This document shows, piece after piece, positions 8,360 through 15,056 of a DNA stretch of 33,259 bases. The position numbers and the translations under genes were made by a program. Numbering within the stretch: the first letter of the stretch is position 1; each line of letters starts with the position of its first letter. A model generated the notes under the pieces. It was not told the origin of the DNA, did not search any database, and worked only from the letters and a program-made list of their open reading frames with translations. The DNA comes from an uncultured Collinsella sp. GTDB lineage: Bacteria > Actinomycetota > Coriobacteriia > Coriobacteriales > Coriobacteriaceae. Where the stretch lies: contig UQSB01000021.1 in the NCBI GenBank assembly GCA_900543505.1, positions 1-33,259 on the forward strand, in the 5' to 3' direction.

Positions 8360-9790
8360 ATGACGAACAAAGAGCTGGCTCAAAAGCTGCTGGACCTTTT
8401 GGGCGGTAAAGACAACGTGCTCGCAAACGCGGCGTGCATGACGCGCCTGCGCGTGACCGTCAAAGACGCGGGCAACGTCGACACGGAGGGCATTAAGGCA
8501 CTCGACGGCGTGATGGGCCTGGTCGAGGACGACACGATGCAGATCGTGCTGGGTCCGGGCAAGGTGAATAAGGTGCTCGAGGAGTTCTCCAAGCTCACCG
8601 GCCTTGCGAAAGGCGTTGCTGACGAGAGCGTGGTTGACGCTGCGGCCACAAACAAGGCCGCGCAGAAGGCCAAGTACGAGTCCAAGCCGGTTCAGGCCTT
8701 CCTCAAGAAGATTTCCAATGTCTTCGTCGCCCTGCTTCCCGGCATCATTGCGGCTGGCCTCATCAACGGTATCTGCAACGTCATTAACGTCTCGACGGCA
8801 GGCGCGCTTGCAGGCGAGTGGTGGTACCAGGGCATTCGCTCCATGGGCTGGGCCCTGTTTGCCTATCTGCCCATCTTGGTGGGCTATAACGCGGCACGTG
8901 AGTTTGGCGGCTCCGCTGCGCTGGGCGGCATCGCCGGCATGATGTGTATCGCTAACAGTGCCATGCCCCTGCTTGCGCCTGGCGCGGCCGATCCTGCCAC
9001 TGCCATTCTGCTGCCGCTCACCAATGCGCAGTACAACCCCGCAGCGGGCGGCATGATCGCGGCTCTTATCGCTGGCGCATTTTTTGCCTGGATGGAGCGT
9101 CAGATTCGCAAGGTTATGCCCAACGCACTCGATACATTCTTGTCCCCGCTGCTGGTGCTCATCATCGGCGCCTTTGCTCTGATGCTCGTCATCCAGCCGG
9201 TTGGCGCATGGCTGACGACTGCCATCTTTAGCGTTTTGACCTTTATCTTCGAGAAGCTGGGCGTCCTGGGCGGCTATATCCTGTCGGCAGGCTTCTTGCC
9301 GCTGGTTTCCGTCGGCCTGCATCAGGCGCTCACGCCGATCCACGCTATGCTCAACGATCCCGACGGCGCTACCAAGGGCATCAATTACCTGCTCCCCATC
9401 CTTATGATGGCTGGCGGCGGCCAGGTCGGTGCCGGTTTGGCGCTGTACTTTAAGACCAAGAACGCCAAGCTCAAGAAGTACGTCGCAGAGTCCATTCCCG
9501 TTGGAATCCTCGGTGTGGGCGAGCCTCTGATGTATGCCGTTACGCTGCCGCTCGTTCGTCCGTTTGTAACGGCCTGCCTGGGTGCCGGATTTGGCGGCGC
9601 GCTCGCGGCGCTGCTTCACATCGGCACGGTTTCTCAGGGCGTTTCCGGTCTGTTTGGCCTGCTGATCGTCGTTCCTGGTCAGCAGCTCGGCTACGTTGCC
9701 GCTATGCTGCTTGCCTATGCCGCCGGCTTTGTCCTGACGTGGTTCTTTGGCGTCGACGAGCAGAAGATCAACGAGTTCTTTGGCGAGTAG
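8360..9790 (+). CDS. PTS system EIIBC component, probably MurNAc-specific (MurP-like)
   Basis: This is a 476-residue membrane permease of the phosphotransferase system, which imports and phosphorylates a sugar in one step. An EIIB domain fills about residues 1-80; C26 in the NAACMTRLRV motif is the phosphorylated cysteine. A linker follows, then an EIIC membrane domain with about ten hydrophobic segments (about 110-470), including a GVGEPLMYAV motif typical of this glucose/sucrose-type superfamily. There is no EIIA domain, so phosphate must come from a separate EIIA, as for E. coli MurP. The murR-murQ-mupG neighbours make MurNAc or MurNAc-GlcNAc the likely substrate; other amino sugars or beta-glucosides cannot be ruled out from sequence. 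A good AAGGAGG site precedes the ATG. Confidence 0.85.
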   Translation: MTNKELAQKLLDLLGGKDNVLANAACMTRLRVTVKDAGNVDTEGIKALDGVMGLVEDDTMQIVLGPGKVNKVLEEFSKLTGLAKGVADESVVDAAATNKAAQKAKYESKPVQAFLKKISNVFVALLPGIIAAGLINGICNVINVSTAGALAGEWWYQGIRSMGWALFAYLPILVGYNAAREFGGSAALGGIAGMMCIANSAMPLLAPGAADPATAILLPLTNAQYNPAAGGMIAALIAGAFFAWMERQIRKVMPNALDTFLSPLLVLIIGAFALMLVIQPVGAWLTTAIFSVLTFIFEKLGVLGGYILSAGFLPLVSVGLHQALTPIHAMLNDPDGATKGINYLLPILMMAGGGQVGAGLALYFKTKNAKLKKYVAESIPVGILGVGEPLMYAVTLPLVRPFVTACLGAGFGGALAALLHIGTVSQGVSGLFGLLIVVPGQQLGYVAAMLLAYAAGFVLTWFFGVDEQKINEFFGE

Positions 9791-9857
9791 TTTGATATCG
9801 CGAGCCGTGTTGCTCAGGGCTCGCGGCGCGCGGCAGATTTCTTGATGCTATGGTTGT

Positions 9858-9891
9858 GCCGGCGGGGCTAACTGCTCCGCCGGCCTTTTTT
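9858..9891 (+). terminator. Terminator or attenuator between the PTS gene and mupG
   Basis: A perfect 8-bp stem (GCCGGCGG at 9858-9865, CCGCCGGC at 9877-9884) is followed by T6 (9886-9891). The mupG ribosome-binding site AAAGGAG begins immediately after the T run, so the hairpin lies directly at the front of mupG. It may lower mupG expression relative to murQ and the PTS gene. Confidence 0.8.
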
Positions 9892-9907
9892 AAAGGAGTG
9901 TTGAAGC

Positions 9908-10960
9908 GTGAAAACGGGTATTTCGATTTATCTTTCCAACCCTCTGCAGGATATTGAGCGGACGATTGAACACGGTGCCGCGGCGGGTGCGCGCTATGCG
10001 TTCACCTCGCTGCATATTCCCGAGGATGGGGGAGCGGCGTATACCGATAAGGTCCGTCATGTGCTGTCGCTGCTTTCCGCCCGCGGCATTGCGCTCATTG
10101 CCGATGTGGGGCCGCGCACGTGCGATTTGCTCGGGCTTGAGCGCATCGAGGACCTGCGCGATCTGGGGTTGGAATACCTTCGTTTGGACTATGGCTTTAG
10201 CGCCCGGCGGGTCGCGGAGCTGTCCGGTGTATTTCGCATTGTGGTCAATGCATCGACGGTGAGTTCTGATGAAATCGCATCGTGGCGTGAGGCCGGTGCC
10301 GATGTGACTCGTTTTGCCGCCTGCCACAATTTTTACCCCAAGCCTTATACCGGTTTAGCTCTGGAGGACATTGCTCGGGTGAATCTTCGTCTTGCGGCGC
10401 TTGGATTCGAAATCATGGCTTTTGTGCCGGGCGATGCCAACGTTCGCGGGCCGGTATTCGAGGGACTGCCGACGGTCGAGACGCAGCGCGGTCGCGCGTC
10501 AAAGGTTGCCCTCAATATGCTTGAGCTTGCACATGGCGCCGATTGCGACATTGTGTTGGTCGGCGACCCCGATCTTTCCGATGCGGGCTGGGCGCAGTTT
10601 GCTCAAGTTTCCGCCGGATACGTGGACCTGCAATGCGAGCTTGAGCCCGGTTATGCCTATGTGCGCGGGCAGATTCATCACGACCGGCCCGACTCGAGTG
10701 TCCTCATCTTTAGGTCTCAGGAGTCACGTACGACGCATAAGCCGGATTCCGTGCCGACGGATGCCGGAGCCGGCCTGCCGCGAAAGGCGGGGTCGATCGC
10801 TGTGAGCAATAGCGGATATGGGCGCTACGAAGGCGAGCTTGAGATTGCGCGGGTCGATCTTCCCGGTGACGAGCGCATGAACGTTGCGGGCCATATCACG
10901 CCCGAGGCAATGGAGCTGCTGCCGTTCATCAAACGCGGATTCGGGGTACGGTTCGTTTAG
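9908..10960 (+). CDS. mupG: MupG-type 6-phospho-N-acetylmuramidase (DUF871 family)
   Basis: The 350-residue protein has the DUF871 plan. A TIM-barrel-like N-terminal part begins KTGISIYLSNPLQDIERTIE and contains FTSLHIPED near the start. The C-terminal part is of the kind seen across this family. The family member MupG of Staphylococcus aureus hydrolyses MurNAc-6P-GlcNAc after PTS import, giving MurNAc-6-phosphate for MurQ. The setting beside murQ, a PTS permease and murR is the same gene set as the S. aureus mupG-murQ-murP-murR operon, in a different order. The start is GTG at 9908 with AAAGGAG 9 bp upstream. The 117-bp gap from the PTS gene contains a terminator-like hairpin. Confidence 0.87.
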   Translation: MKTGISIYLSNPLQDIERTIEHGAAAGARYAFTSLHIPEDGGAAYTDKVRHVLSLLSARGIALIADVGPRTCDLLGLERIEDLRDLGLEYLRLDYGFSARRVAELSGVFRIVVNASTVSSDEIASWREAGADVTRFAACHNFYPKPYTGLALEDIARVNLRLAALGFEIMAFVPGDANVRGPVFEGLPTVETQRGRASKVALNMLELAHGADCDIVLVGDPDLSDAGWAQFAQVSAGYVDLQCELEPGYAYVRGQIHHDRPDSSVLIFRSQESRTTHKPDSVPTDAGAGLPRKAGSIAVSNSGYGRYEGELEIARVDLPGDERMNVAGHITPEAMELLPFIKRGFGVRFV

Positions 10961-11052
10961 CGTGTGACCCGTGGGCTACAATTGGCCCATCATACGAAGG
11001 CGCCTCGTGTGGCGTGTGCCTGCGTTGGCCGATCTATATTCGGAGGATTCCC

Positions 11053-11412
11053 ATGACCGTACTGTTTGTTGAATATCCCAAGTGCTCGACCTGTAAGAAG
11101 GCCAAGGCATGGCTGGACGAACACGGGGTAGAGTATATCGACCGCGATATCGTTTTGGACAATCCCACGGCTGATGAGCTTGCGACCTGGATTGCTCGTT
11201 CGGGACTGCCGGTGCGGCGCTTCTTTAATTCGTCGGGCATGAAATATCGAGAGCTGGGCCTGAAGGCGCGTCTAGATGCGGGCATGACGGATCGGGAGTG
11301 CTACGAGCTGCTGGCGACCGACGGCATGCTGGTCAAGCGTCCGCTGTTGGTGGGCGACGACTTTGCGATTCCCGGCTTTAGGGAAGCAGCTTGGACCGAG
11401 GCGCTGCTGTAG
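11053..11412 (+). CDS. Spx/ArsC-like thioredoxin-fold protein
   Basis: The protein has 119 residues with the ArsC/Spx/YffB fold. The N-terminal YPKCSTCKKAKAWL carries a CXXC redox pair (C11 and C14), and PVRRFFNSSGMKYRELGL is the family's second conserved block. KRPLLVGDD near the end is the typical ArsC-family loop. Members include arsenate reductases, the RNA-polymerase-binding stress regulator Spx and proteins of unknown role. The CXXC pair and small size make arsenate reduction unproven. The ATG at 11053 has GGAGG 6 bp upstream. A TACAAT box at 10977-10982 could be the -10 of its own promoter, but there is no clear -35. It may or may not be co-transcribed with mupG, 92 bp upstream. Confidence 0.85.
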   Translation: MTVLFVEYPKCSTCKKAKAWLDEHGVEYIDRDIVLDNPTADELATWIARSGLPVRRFFNSSGMKYRELGLKARLDAGMTDRECYELLATDGMLVKRPLLVGDDFAIPGFREAAWTEALL

Positions 11413-11484
11413 CGGTTGCGGAAAGTGCGACCCGTTTTGAGCCCTCGGGGTGGGACGTGTTTTCCATCGGAGGGCTCGCTCGGC

Positions 11485-11895
11485 TCAATCCTTGAGCTGT
11501 GCCCATTCGTGCGGACCGTAGACCTTTACGTGCTTGTTGGGCTTGCCGCTCCAGTACTCCTCGTCCATAAAGGGCAGATATGCCTGAACACCGGGGCAGA
11601 TAAAGGGAATCCGCTGCTGTTGCAGTCGCTCGCGCTGTCGCTGCTCCAGGTGCGCCTCGGATATGACAGTCGGCATACCGGACAGCTCGACGAGGCTTGC
11701 CTGGATTCGCTTAAGGTCGGGGAGTCCCGCGTGCCATGACATCCGCATGATCAAAAAGGATGCACGGCGGTATTTTGCCTGCATCACCGTGATGGCGGGG
11801 CGCAGGGTGGGATGGATTTTGTCCCGTTCGGGCCAAAGGTCAGCAGTGATCTCGAGGCCCAGGGTCTCCCATAGGTAATCAAGCTCTTCGTCCAT
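11485..11895 (-). CDS. Small protein of unknown function, possibly a truncated relative of a larger regulator-like family
   Basis: The 136-residue frame on the minus strand begins MDEELDYLWETLGL and has balanced composition with no low-complexity sequence. The region RQRERLQQQRIPFICPGVQAYLPFMD resembles a conserved segment in longer proteins, sometimes called MarR-like, where a winged helix follows. Here the protein stops about 30 residues after that segment. This resemblance is from memory, not a search. If right, this is a shortened or degraded copy. A GAGG lies upstream of the ATG at 11895. An inverted repeat GAGCCCTC/GAGGGCTC (11439-11477) lies just beyond the stop, shared with the end of the Spx-like gene. 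A plus-strand frame over the same bases looks like its shadow. Confidence 0.6.
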   Translation of the reverse strand: MDEELDYLWETLGLEITADLWPERDKIHPTLRPAITVMQAKYRRASFLIMRMSWHAGLPDLKRIQASLVELSGMPTVISEAHLEQRQRERLQQQRIPFICPGVQAYLPFMDEEYWSGKPNKHVKVYGPHEWAQLKD

Positions 11896-12087
11896 GGCGC
11901 CTCGATATCCGTGTAATGATGACGGTTTGATTGTGCCATCAGCCGTGAGTGCTGCATTGTTGTAATCTACCAGCGGTAGATGTGGGATGTTTTACGGGCT
12001 TTGGCGCCGTACGTGTCGCTGGTGCTTCACAGGTCCTTCACGTGTCGGCCGTATTTGACTGAATTTCAAAAAAGTCAAAATTAGGGC

Positions 12088-12116
12088 TTGCGTCACGGCG
12101 GGACTTCCCGTATATT
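12088..12116 (+). promoter_or_regulatory. Promoter of the tRNA-Gln/tRNA-Glu genes
   Basis: TTGCGT (12088-12093) and TATATT (12111-12116) are separated by exactly 17 bp, placing transcription start about 40 bp before tRNA-Gln. An AT-rich stretch lies just upstream. The remaining gap 11896-12087 shows only a small hairpin (ATCTACC/GGTAGAT, 11965-11981). Confidence 0.7.
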
Positions 12117-12160
12117 TCTTTCTTGCGCAAAGGCACAGCCGAGCGCAGCGATGCAGTCAT

Positions 12161-12234
12161 TGGGATGTCGTCTAATGGCAGGACAGCGGATTCTGGTTCC
12201 GTCAATGGGGGTTCGACTCCCTCCATCCCAGCCA
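12161..12234 (+). tRNA. tRNA-Gln (anticodon CTG)
   Basis: The acceptor arm TGGGATG (12161-12167) pairs with CATCCCA. The D arm is GTC...GAC, the anticodon stem GCGGA/TCCGT encloses loop TTCTGGT with anticodon CTG, and the T arm GGG-TTCGACT-CCC is normal. The 3' CCA is encoded. It reads CAG codons. Confidence 0.95.
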
Positions 12235-12251
12235 TTGCATTTGCTACATAT

Positions 12252-12328
12252 GGCCCGTTCGTCTAGCGGTTTAGGACGCCGCCCTCTCAAGGCGGAGATC
12301 ACCAGTTCGAATCTGGTACGGGCTACCA
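12252..12328 (+). tRNA. tRNA-Glu (anticodon CTC)
   Basis: The acceptor arm GGCCCGT pairs with ACGGGCT (one G-U pair). The anticodon stem CCGCC/GGCGG encloses loop CTCTCAA with anticodon CTC, and the T arm CCAG-TTCGAAT-CTGG is regular. The 3' CCA is encoded. It follows tRNA-Gln by 17 bp and shares its transcript. It reads GAG codons. Confidence 0.95.
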
Positions 12329-12338
12329 AAATTGAACG

Positions 12339-12366
12339 CCCGGGCCTCGTAAGAGACCCGGGTTTT
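12339..12366 (+). terminator. Terminator of the tRNA transcript
   Basis: A 10-bp stem with one mismatch (12339-12348 with 12353-12362, CCCGGG core) closes a 4-nt loop and is followed by TTTT. It begins 11 bp after tRNA-Glu. Confidence 0.75.
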
Positions 12367-12425
12367 GTGTATTGACCGATATTTAAGGCGCGCGTTGAGT
12401 CTGCCGCCCGGACCGAGGAGTTGTC

Positions 12426-13343
12426 ATGGACCTGCCTATCAGCTTGGAAGACATCACGTATGCCGAGAACTATCTGGCGCAGGGCGACCTGGCTACGGCG
12501 ACGCCGCTGCTTGAGCGTCTGGTGGAGCTCGCCGAGGAGTATATCGACGCTGAGTGCAAGACGGAGGAGAAGCGCCAGTACTTTAGCTTCGACAGCAAGT
12601 TTGAGCGCCTGGCCTATCGCCGCGTGGAGAAGGATCCGCGCGAGCTGGTGCAGGTCGAGGTTCCCTTTGACCGCCTGTACTCCGACATGGCGTTTGCCTA
12701 CATTCGCCAGCAGGATTATGTGAGTGCTCGGAATGCCCTGATGCAGGCCGTGCGTTGGGATCCCATGAACTGCAACTATCGCTTGGACTTGGCCGAGCTG
12801 TTCCGCGCGCTCGAGGACAAGCAGGAGTGGGCATCGCTCTCGTTCTCGGTGCTGGAGCGCGCGAGCGACGGTAAGTGCGCCGCACGCGCCTACACCAATT
12901 TGGGTCAGTACTTCTTGGAGCCCGAGACCGAGAACATTTCGGCTGCCGTGGGCTGCGCGCGTCTGGCGCTGCGCCTGGCGCCCAATGATGCGCATACGAC
13001 GCGCCTGCTCAACAAGATCCATACCACCTATCCGGATGCCGCGGACGAGAGTGACGACCATGTGATGGGTGAGCTCGCCCTGCAGGGCGTGCCGACCTCG
13101 CCTTCGGCCGAGATCGCCATCTGCCTGATCATGTGCGCGACCGATGCTGCAAGCGACGGCGACAAGCAGGAGGCTACGCGTCTGACGGTCCGTGCCCGCG
13201 ACCTGGTGGGCGAGGAGGCATGCGCGGCGATTATCAAGCTGGTGCGCGAGAGCGATGCCGAGCTTAATGCCGAGCGCAGGGCAAAGCGCGAGGCTGCGGG
13301 CTCAAACGCCGATGGCGCCAAGGAGGCCGGCGATGCCCAGTAA
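12426..13343 (+). CDS. TPR-repeat protein of unknown role
   Basis: The 305-residue soluble protein has no signal peptide or membrane segment. TPR-like helices are visible: LAQGDLATATPLLERLVELAE near 18-38 and LYSDMAFAYIRQQDYVSARNALMQAVRWDP near 80-110. Further pairs run to about 200, including an ISAAVGCARLALRLAPND unit. The last 40 residues are Ala/Glu/Arg-rich and probably unstructured. TPR proteins act as binding scaffolds; no partner can be named. GAGGAG sits 6 bp before the ATG. The last 11 bp overlap smpB, whose ribosome-binding site lies inside this gene, so the two are translationally linked and may share a role in translation quality control (inference). Confidence 0.8.
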   Translation: MDLPISLEDITYAENYLAQGDLATATPLLERLVELAEEYIDAECKTEEKRQYFSFDSKFERLAYRRVEKDPRELVQVEVPFDRLYSDMAFAYIRQQDYVSARNALMQAVRWDPMNCNYRLDLAELFRALEDKQEWASLSFSVLERASDGKCAARAYTNLGQYFLEPETENISAAVGCARLALRLAPNDAHTTRLLNKIHTTYPDAADESDDHVMGELALQGVPTSPSAEIAICLIMCATDAASDGDKQEATRLTVRARDLVGEEACAAIIKLVRESDAELNAERRAKREAAGSNADGAKEAGDAQ

Positions 13344-13803
13344 GCGCGAGCGCAAGCTCATTTCCAAGAATCGCTCGGCACATCACGAGTACTTTATCGA
13401 TGAGACGTTTGAGTGCGGTATTGAGCTGAGCGGTACCGAGGTCAAGTCGATTCGCGAGCGCGCGTGCCAGATTACCGATACCTTCGCACTGATTCGTGGC
13501 GGTGAGTGCTGGCTCGTCGGCCTGCATATCCACCCTTATAGCCATGGTGGCGTGTGGAACCGCGACCCTGATCGCCGCCGTCGTCTGCTGCTGCACCGCA
13601 AGGAGATCGACTTTCTTGACGGCAAACTTCGCAACCGTGGTTATGCGCTGGTTCCGTTGGAGCTCTACTTTAATACCGACGGCCGCGTAAAGTTGCTGCT
13701 GGGCCTGGGCCGAGGCAAGAAGCTCTACGACAAGCGCGAGGACATGGCCAAGCGTGATGTCCAACGCGAGATCGACCGCGCCCTCAAGGAGCGCAATCGC
13801 TAG
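13333..13803 (+). CDS. smpB: SsrA-binding protein SmpB
   Basis: SmpB binds tmRNA and brings it to stalled ribosomes for trans-translation. The 156 residues match the family length. They contain the OB-fold core NRSAHHEYFIDETFECGIELSGTEVKSIR and the segment HIHPYSHGGVWNRDPDRRRRLLLHRKEI. The basic C-terminal tail GLGRGKKLYDKREDMAKRDVQREI acts in the decoding centre. The ATG at 13333 is chosen over upstream in-frame codons because AAGGAGG lies a few bases before it and it gives the standard N-terminus. It overlaps the TPR gene by 11 bp. No tmRNA gene is recognisable just downstream. Confidence 0.96.
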   Translation: MPSKRERKLISKNRSAHHEYFIDETFECGIELSGTEVKSIRERACQITDTFALIRGGECWLVGLHIHPYSHGGVWNRDPDRRRRLLLHRKEIDFLDGKLRNRGYALVPLELYFNTDGRVKLLLGLGRGKKLYDKREDMAKRDVQREIDRALKERNR

Positions 13804-13815
13804 GCGTTCTGTATA

Positions 13816-13882
13816 AGTTGCGGTGGAATACGGACTGTTTTGCCTGTTTGAGGGGCTATTCAGTCCTTATTTCACCGCAACT
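13816..13882. repeat. Hairpin with 21-bp arms and a 25-nt loop (second family)
   Basis: Arms 13816-13836 and 13862-13882 are reverse complements over 21 bp with two mismatches (outer AGTTGCGGTG/CACCGCAACT is perfect). The loop (13837-13861) is exactly 25 nt, the same loop length as the eleven hairpins of the TCTCGATCTGTAACA family, but the arm sequence is unrelated. It lies 12 bp after smpB with no T run. Confidence 0.75.
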
Positions 13883-13926
13883 GCGGGCGTCTCATCTTGC
13901 TTATACTGTTTTGACACATATGTCTC

Positions 13927-13960
13927 AAAGGCGGCGTTCGGTATGGGCGTCGCCTTTTTT
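13927..13960 (+). terminator. Intrinsic terminator after smpB
   Basis: A 10-bp stem with one G-U pair (AAAGGCGGCG at 13927-13936, CGTCGCCTTT at 13948-13957) runs into a T tract ending at 13960. Confidence 0.8.
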
Positions 13961-14011
13961 GTGGGTACATACATCCATGAGGTTCCAACCCGGGTTAGGG
14001 GAGTGATTGTT

Positions 14012-14515
14012 ATGGACAAAACTGCGTTCTTTACCATGCCGAGCGGTCTGTACGTGGTGAGCGCCGCGGCAGACGGGCTGCGCGCCGGCTGCGTCATCAA
14101 CACTGCGGTGCAGGTGACGTCCATGCCGCCGCGCATTTCGGTTGCCGTGAACAAGGACAACGTCACCTCGGGCGTCATCGCTTCGGCCAAAGCGTTCGCG
14201 CTGACCGTGATCGATCAGACCGCCGATATGCTCTACATCGGTAACTTTGGGTTCCGCACTAGCAGCGATTATGACAAGTTTGCCAAATACGAGACCCGCG
14301 AGACGGCTCTGGGCATGCCCTATGTGCCCGAGCACGCGGCGGCCCTGTTTAGCTGCCATTTGATCGACACTGTGGATGTTGGCACGCATCTACTGTTTAT
14401 CGGCGAGGTCGAGGATGCCGAGCGCTTGAGTGACGAGACGCCGCTCACCTACGATTACTACCATAAGGTCCTGAAGGGCAAGACGCCTCCGAAGGCGTCC
14501 TCGTATCAAGGCTAG
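14012..14515 (+). CDS. Flavin reductase-like (FMN split-barrel) protein
   Basis: The 167 residues match the flavin reductase-like domain, with an early GLYVVSAAADGLRAGCVINTAVQVTSMPPRISVAVNK block and the later SCHLIDTVDVGTHLLFIGEV. Such domains bind FMN and pass electrons to a partner. In high-molecular-weight rubredoxins (Hrb) this domain is fused to a C-terminal rubredoxin; here a rubredoxin is encoded 89 bp downstream as a separate gene. The likely role is electron transfer for oxygen or NO detoxification in an anaerobe (inference). The ATG at 14012 has AGGGGAG upstream; longer in-frame starts would run through the terminator at 13927-13960 and are rejected. Confidence 0.85.
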   Translation: MDKTAFFTMPSGLYVVSAAADGLRAGCVINTAVQVTSMPPRISVAVNKDNVTSGVIASAKAFALTVIDQTADMLYIGNFGFRTSSDYDKFAKYETRETALGMPYVPEHAAALFSCHLIDTVDVGTHLLFIGEVEDAERLSDETPLTYDYYHKVLKGKTPPKASSYQG

Positions 14516-14532
14516 AAATGTTTTAAAAATAC

Positions 14533-14560
14533 TTGCATTATATTATTGAGAATCTATACT
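14533..14560 (+). promoter_or_regulatory. Promoter of the small rubredoxin gene
   Basis: TTGCAT (14533-14538) and TATACT (14555-14560) are 16 bp apart in a notably AT-rich stretch starting right after the flavin reductase stop. The rubredoxin ATG is 45 bp further on. It may give the rubredoxin its own transcription in addition to read-through. Confidence 0.65.
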
Positions 14561-14604
14561 GATAAATGAAGTACATCACCAGTCGCGTTTGAGAGGAGAA
14601 CATC

Positions 14605-14748
14605 ATGGCTGAGGAGAAGAAGACGTATAAGTTCGTGTGCGTCGTTTGCGGTTACGAGGTTGAGGTCGATACGCCCGAGCTGCCCGAGGATTATGTGTGC
14701 CCGGTGTGCGGCGTCGGTCCCGATCAGTTTGAGCTCGTCGAGGAGTAG
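14605..14748 (+). CDS. Short rubredoxin-like protein (47 residues)
   Basis: The gene is very short but clear: MAEEKKTYKFVCVVCGYEVE and so on, with two CXXC pairs, C12-C15 and C32-C35, in the contexts CVVCGY and CPVCGVG. These would hold a single iron in the rubredoxin manner. Ordinary rubredoxins have about 52-54 residues and a longer, aromatic-rich stretch between the cysteine pairs. Here only 16 residues separate them, so the fold is trimmed, in between classical rubredoxin and the rubredoxin-like tail of rubrerythrin. GAGAGGAG lies 5 bp before the ATG. It has its own promoter and terminator. The upstream flavin reductase is the probable redox partner, together resembling a split Hrb. Confidence 0.88.
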   Translation: MAEEKKTYKFVCVVCGYEVEVDTPELPEDYVCPVCGVGPDQFELVEE

Positions 14749-14788
14749 CTCGTCGGCACGCGGCTCACGGCAACACATAGCTCTGTCC

Positions 14789-14826
14789 AAGGGCCCCGGT
14801 CGAATTCTCGGCCGGGGCCCTTTTCC
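14789..14826 (+). terminator. Intrinsic terminator after the rubredoxin gene
   Basis: A perfect 11-bp GC-rich stem (AAGGGCCCCGG at 14789-14799, complement at 14812-14822) is followed by T residues to 14824. Confidence 0.85.
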
Positions 14827-14889
14827 TCCGCCCCTAAGGGATCACGGTTGCTGTTGGCCGATCCTGTCTGTTGTGAGTCCGGCCGACCT

Positions 14890-15028
14890 TTTGTCTCAAT
14901 CTGTAACATCTAACGGTGGAAATTGGGTCCACTTGTTACAGATTGAGACAAACGGAGCTGTCCCTCGGAATGATCTCGATCTGTAACATCTAACGGCTCG
15001 AAACGGGTCTTCCTGTTACAGATCGAGA
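14890..15028. repeat. Hairpin repeat cluster A (two units)
   Basis: Unit 1 spans 14890-14952, with perfect 19-bp arms TTTGTCTCAATCTGTAACA and complement. Unit 2 spans 14974-15028, with perfect 15-bp arms TCTCGATCTGTAACA and complement. Both loops are 25 nt. The cores start at 14894 and 14974, exactly 80 bp apart, leaving a 25-nt gap. It lies in the convergent gap between the rubredoxin and mntH genes, 28 bp from the mntH stop. Confidence 0.92.
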
Positions 15029-15056
15029 CGTTTGCCTGGGTAGGTGCCCCGTCCCA

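Noticed and set aside
11416..11739. Plus-strand frame opposite the 136-residue gene
   Set aside because: It has no ribosome-binding site or recognisable motif, and the minus-strand frame has more natural composition.
13823..14011. N-terminal extension of the flavin reductase
   Set aside because: It would run through a hairpin repeat and an intrinsic terminator; the ATG at 14012 gives the normal domain start.
13804..14011. tmRNA gene after smpB
   Set aside because: No tRNA-like ends or Ala-rich tag frame can be seen; the gap holds a hairpin repeat and a terminator.
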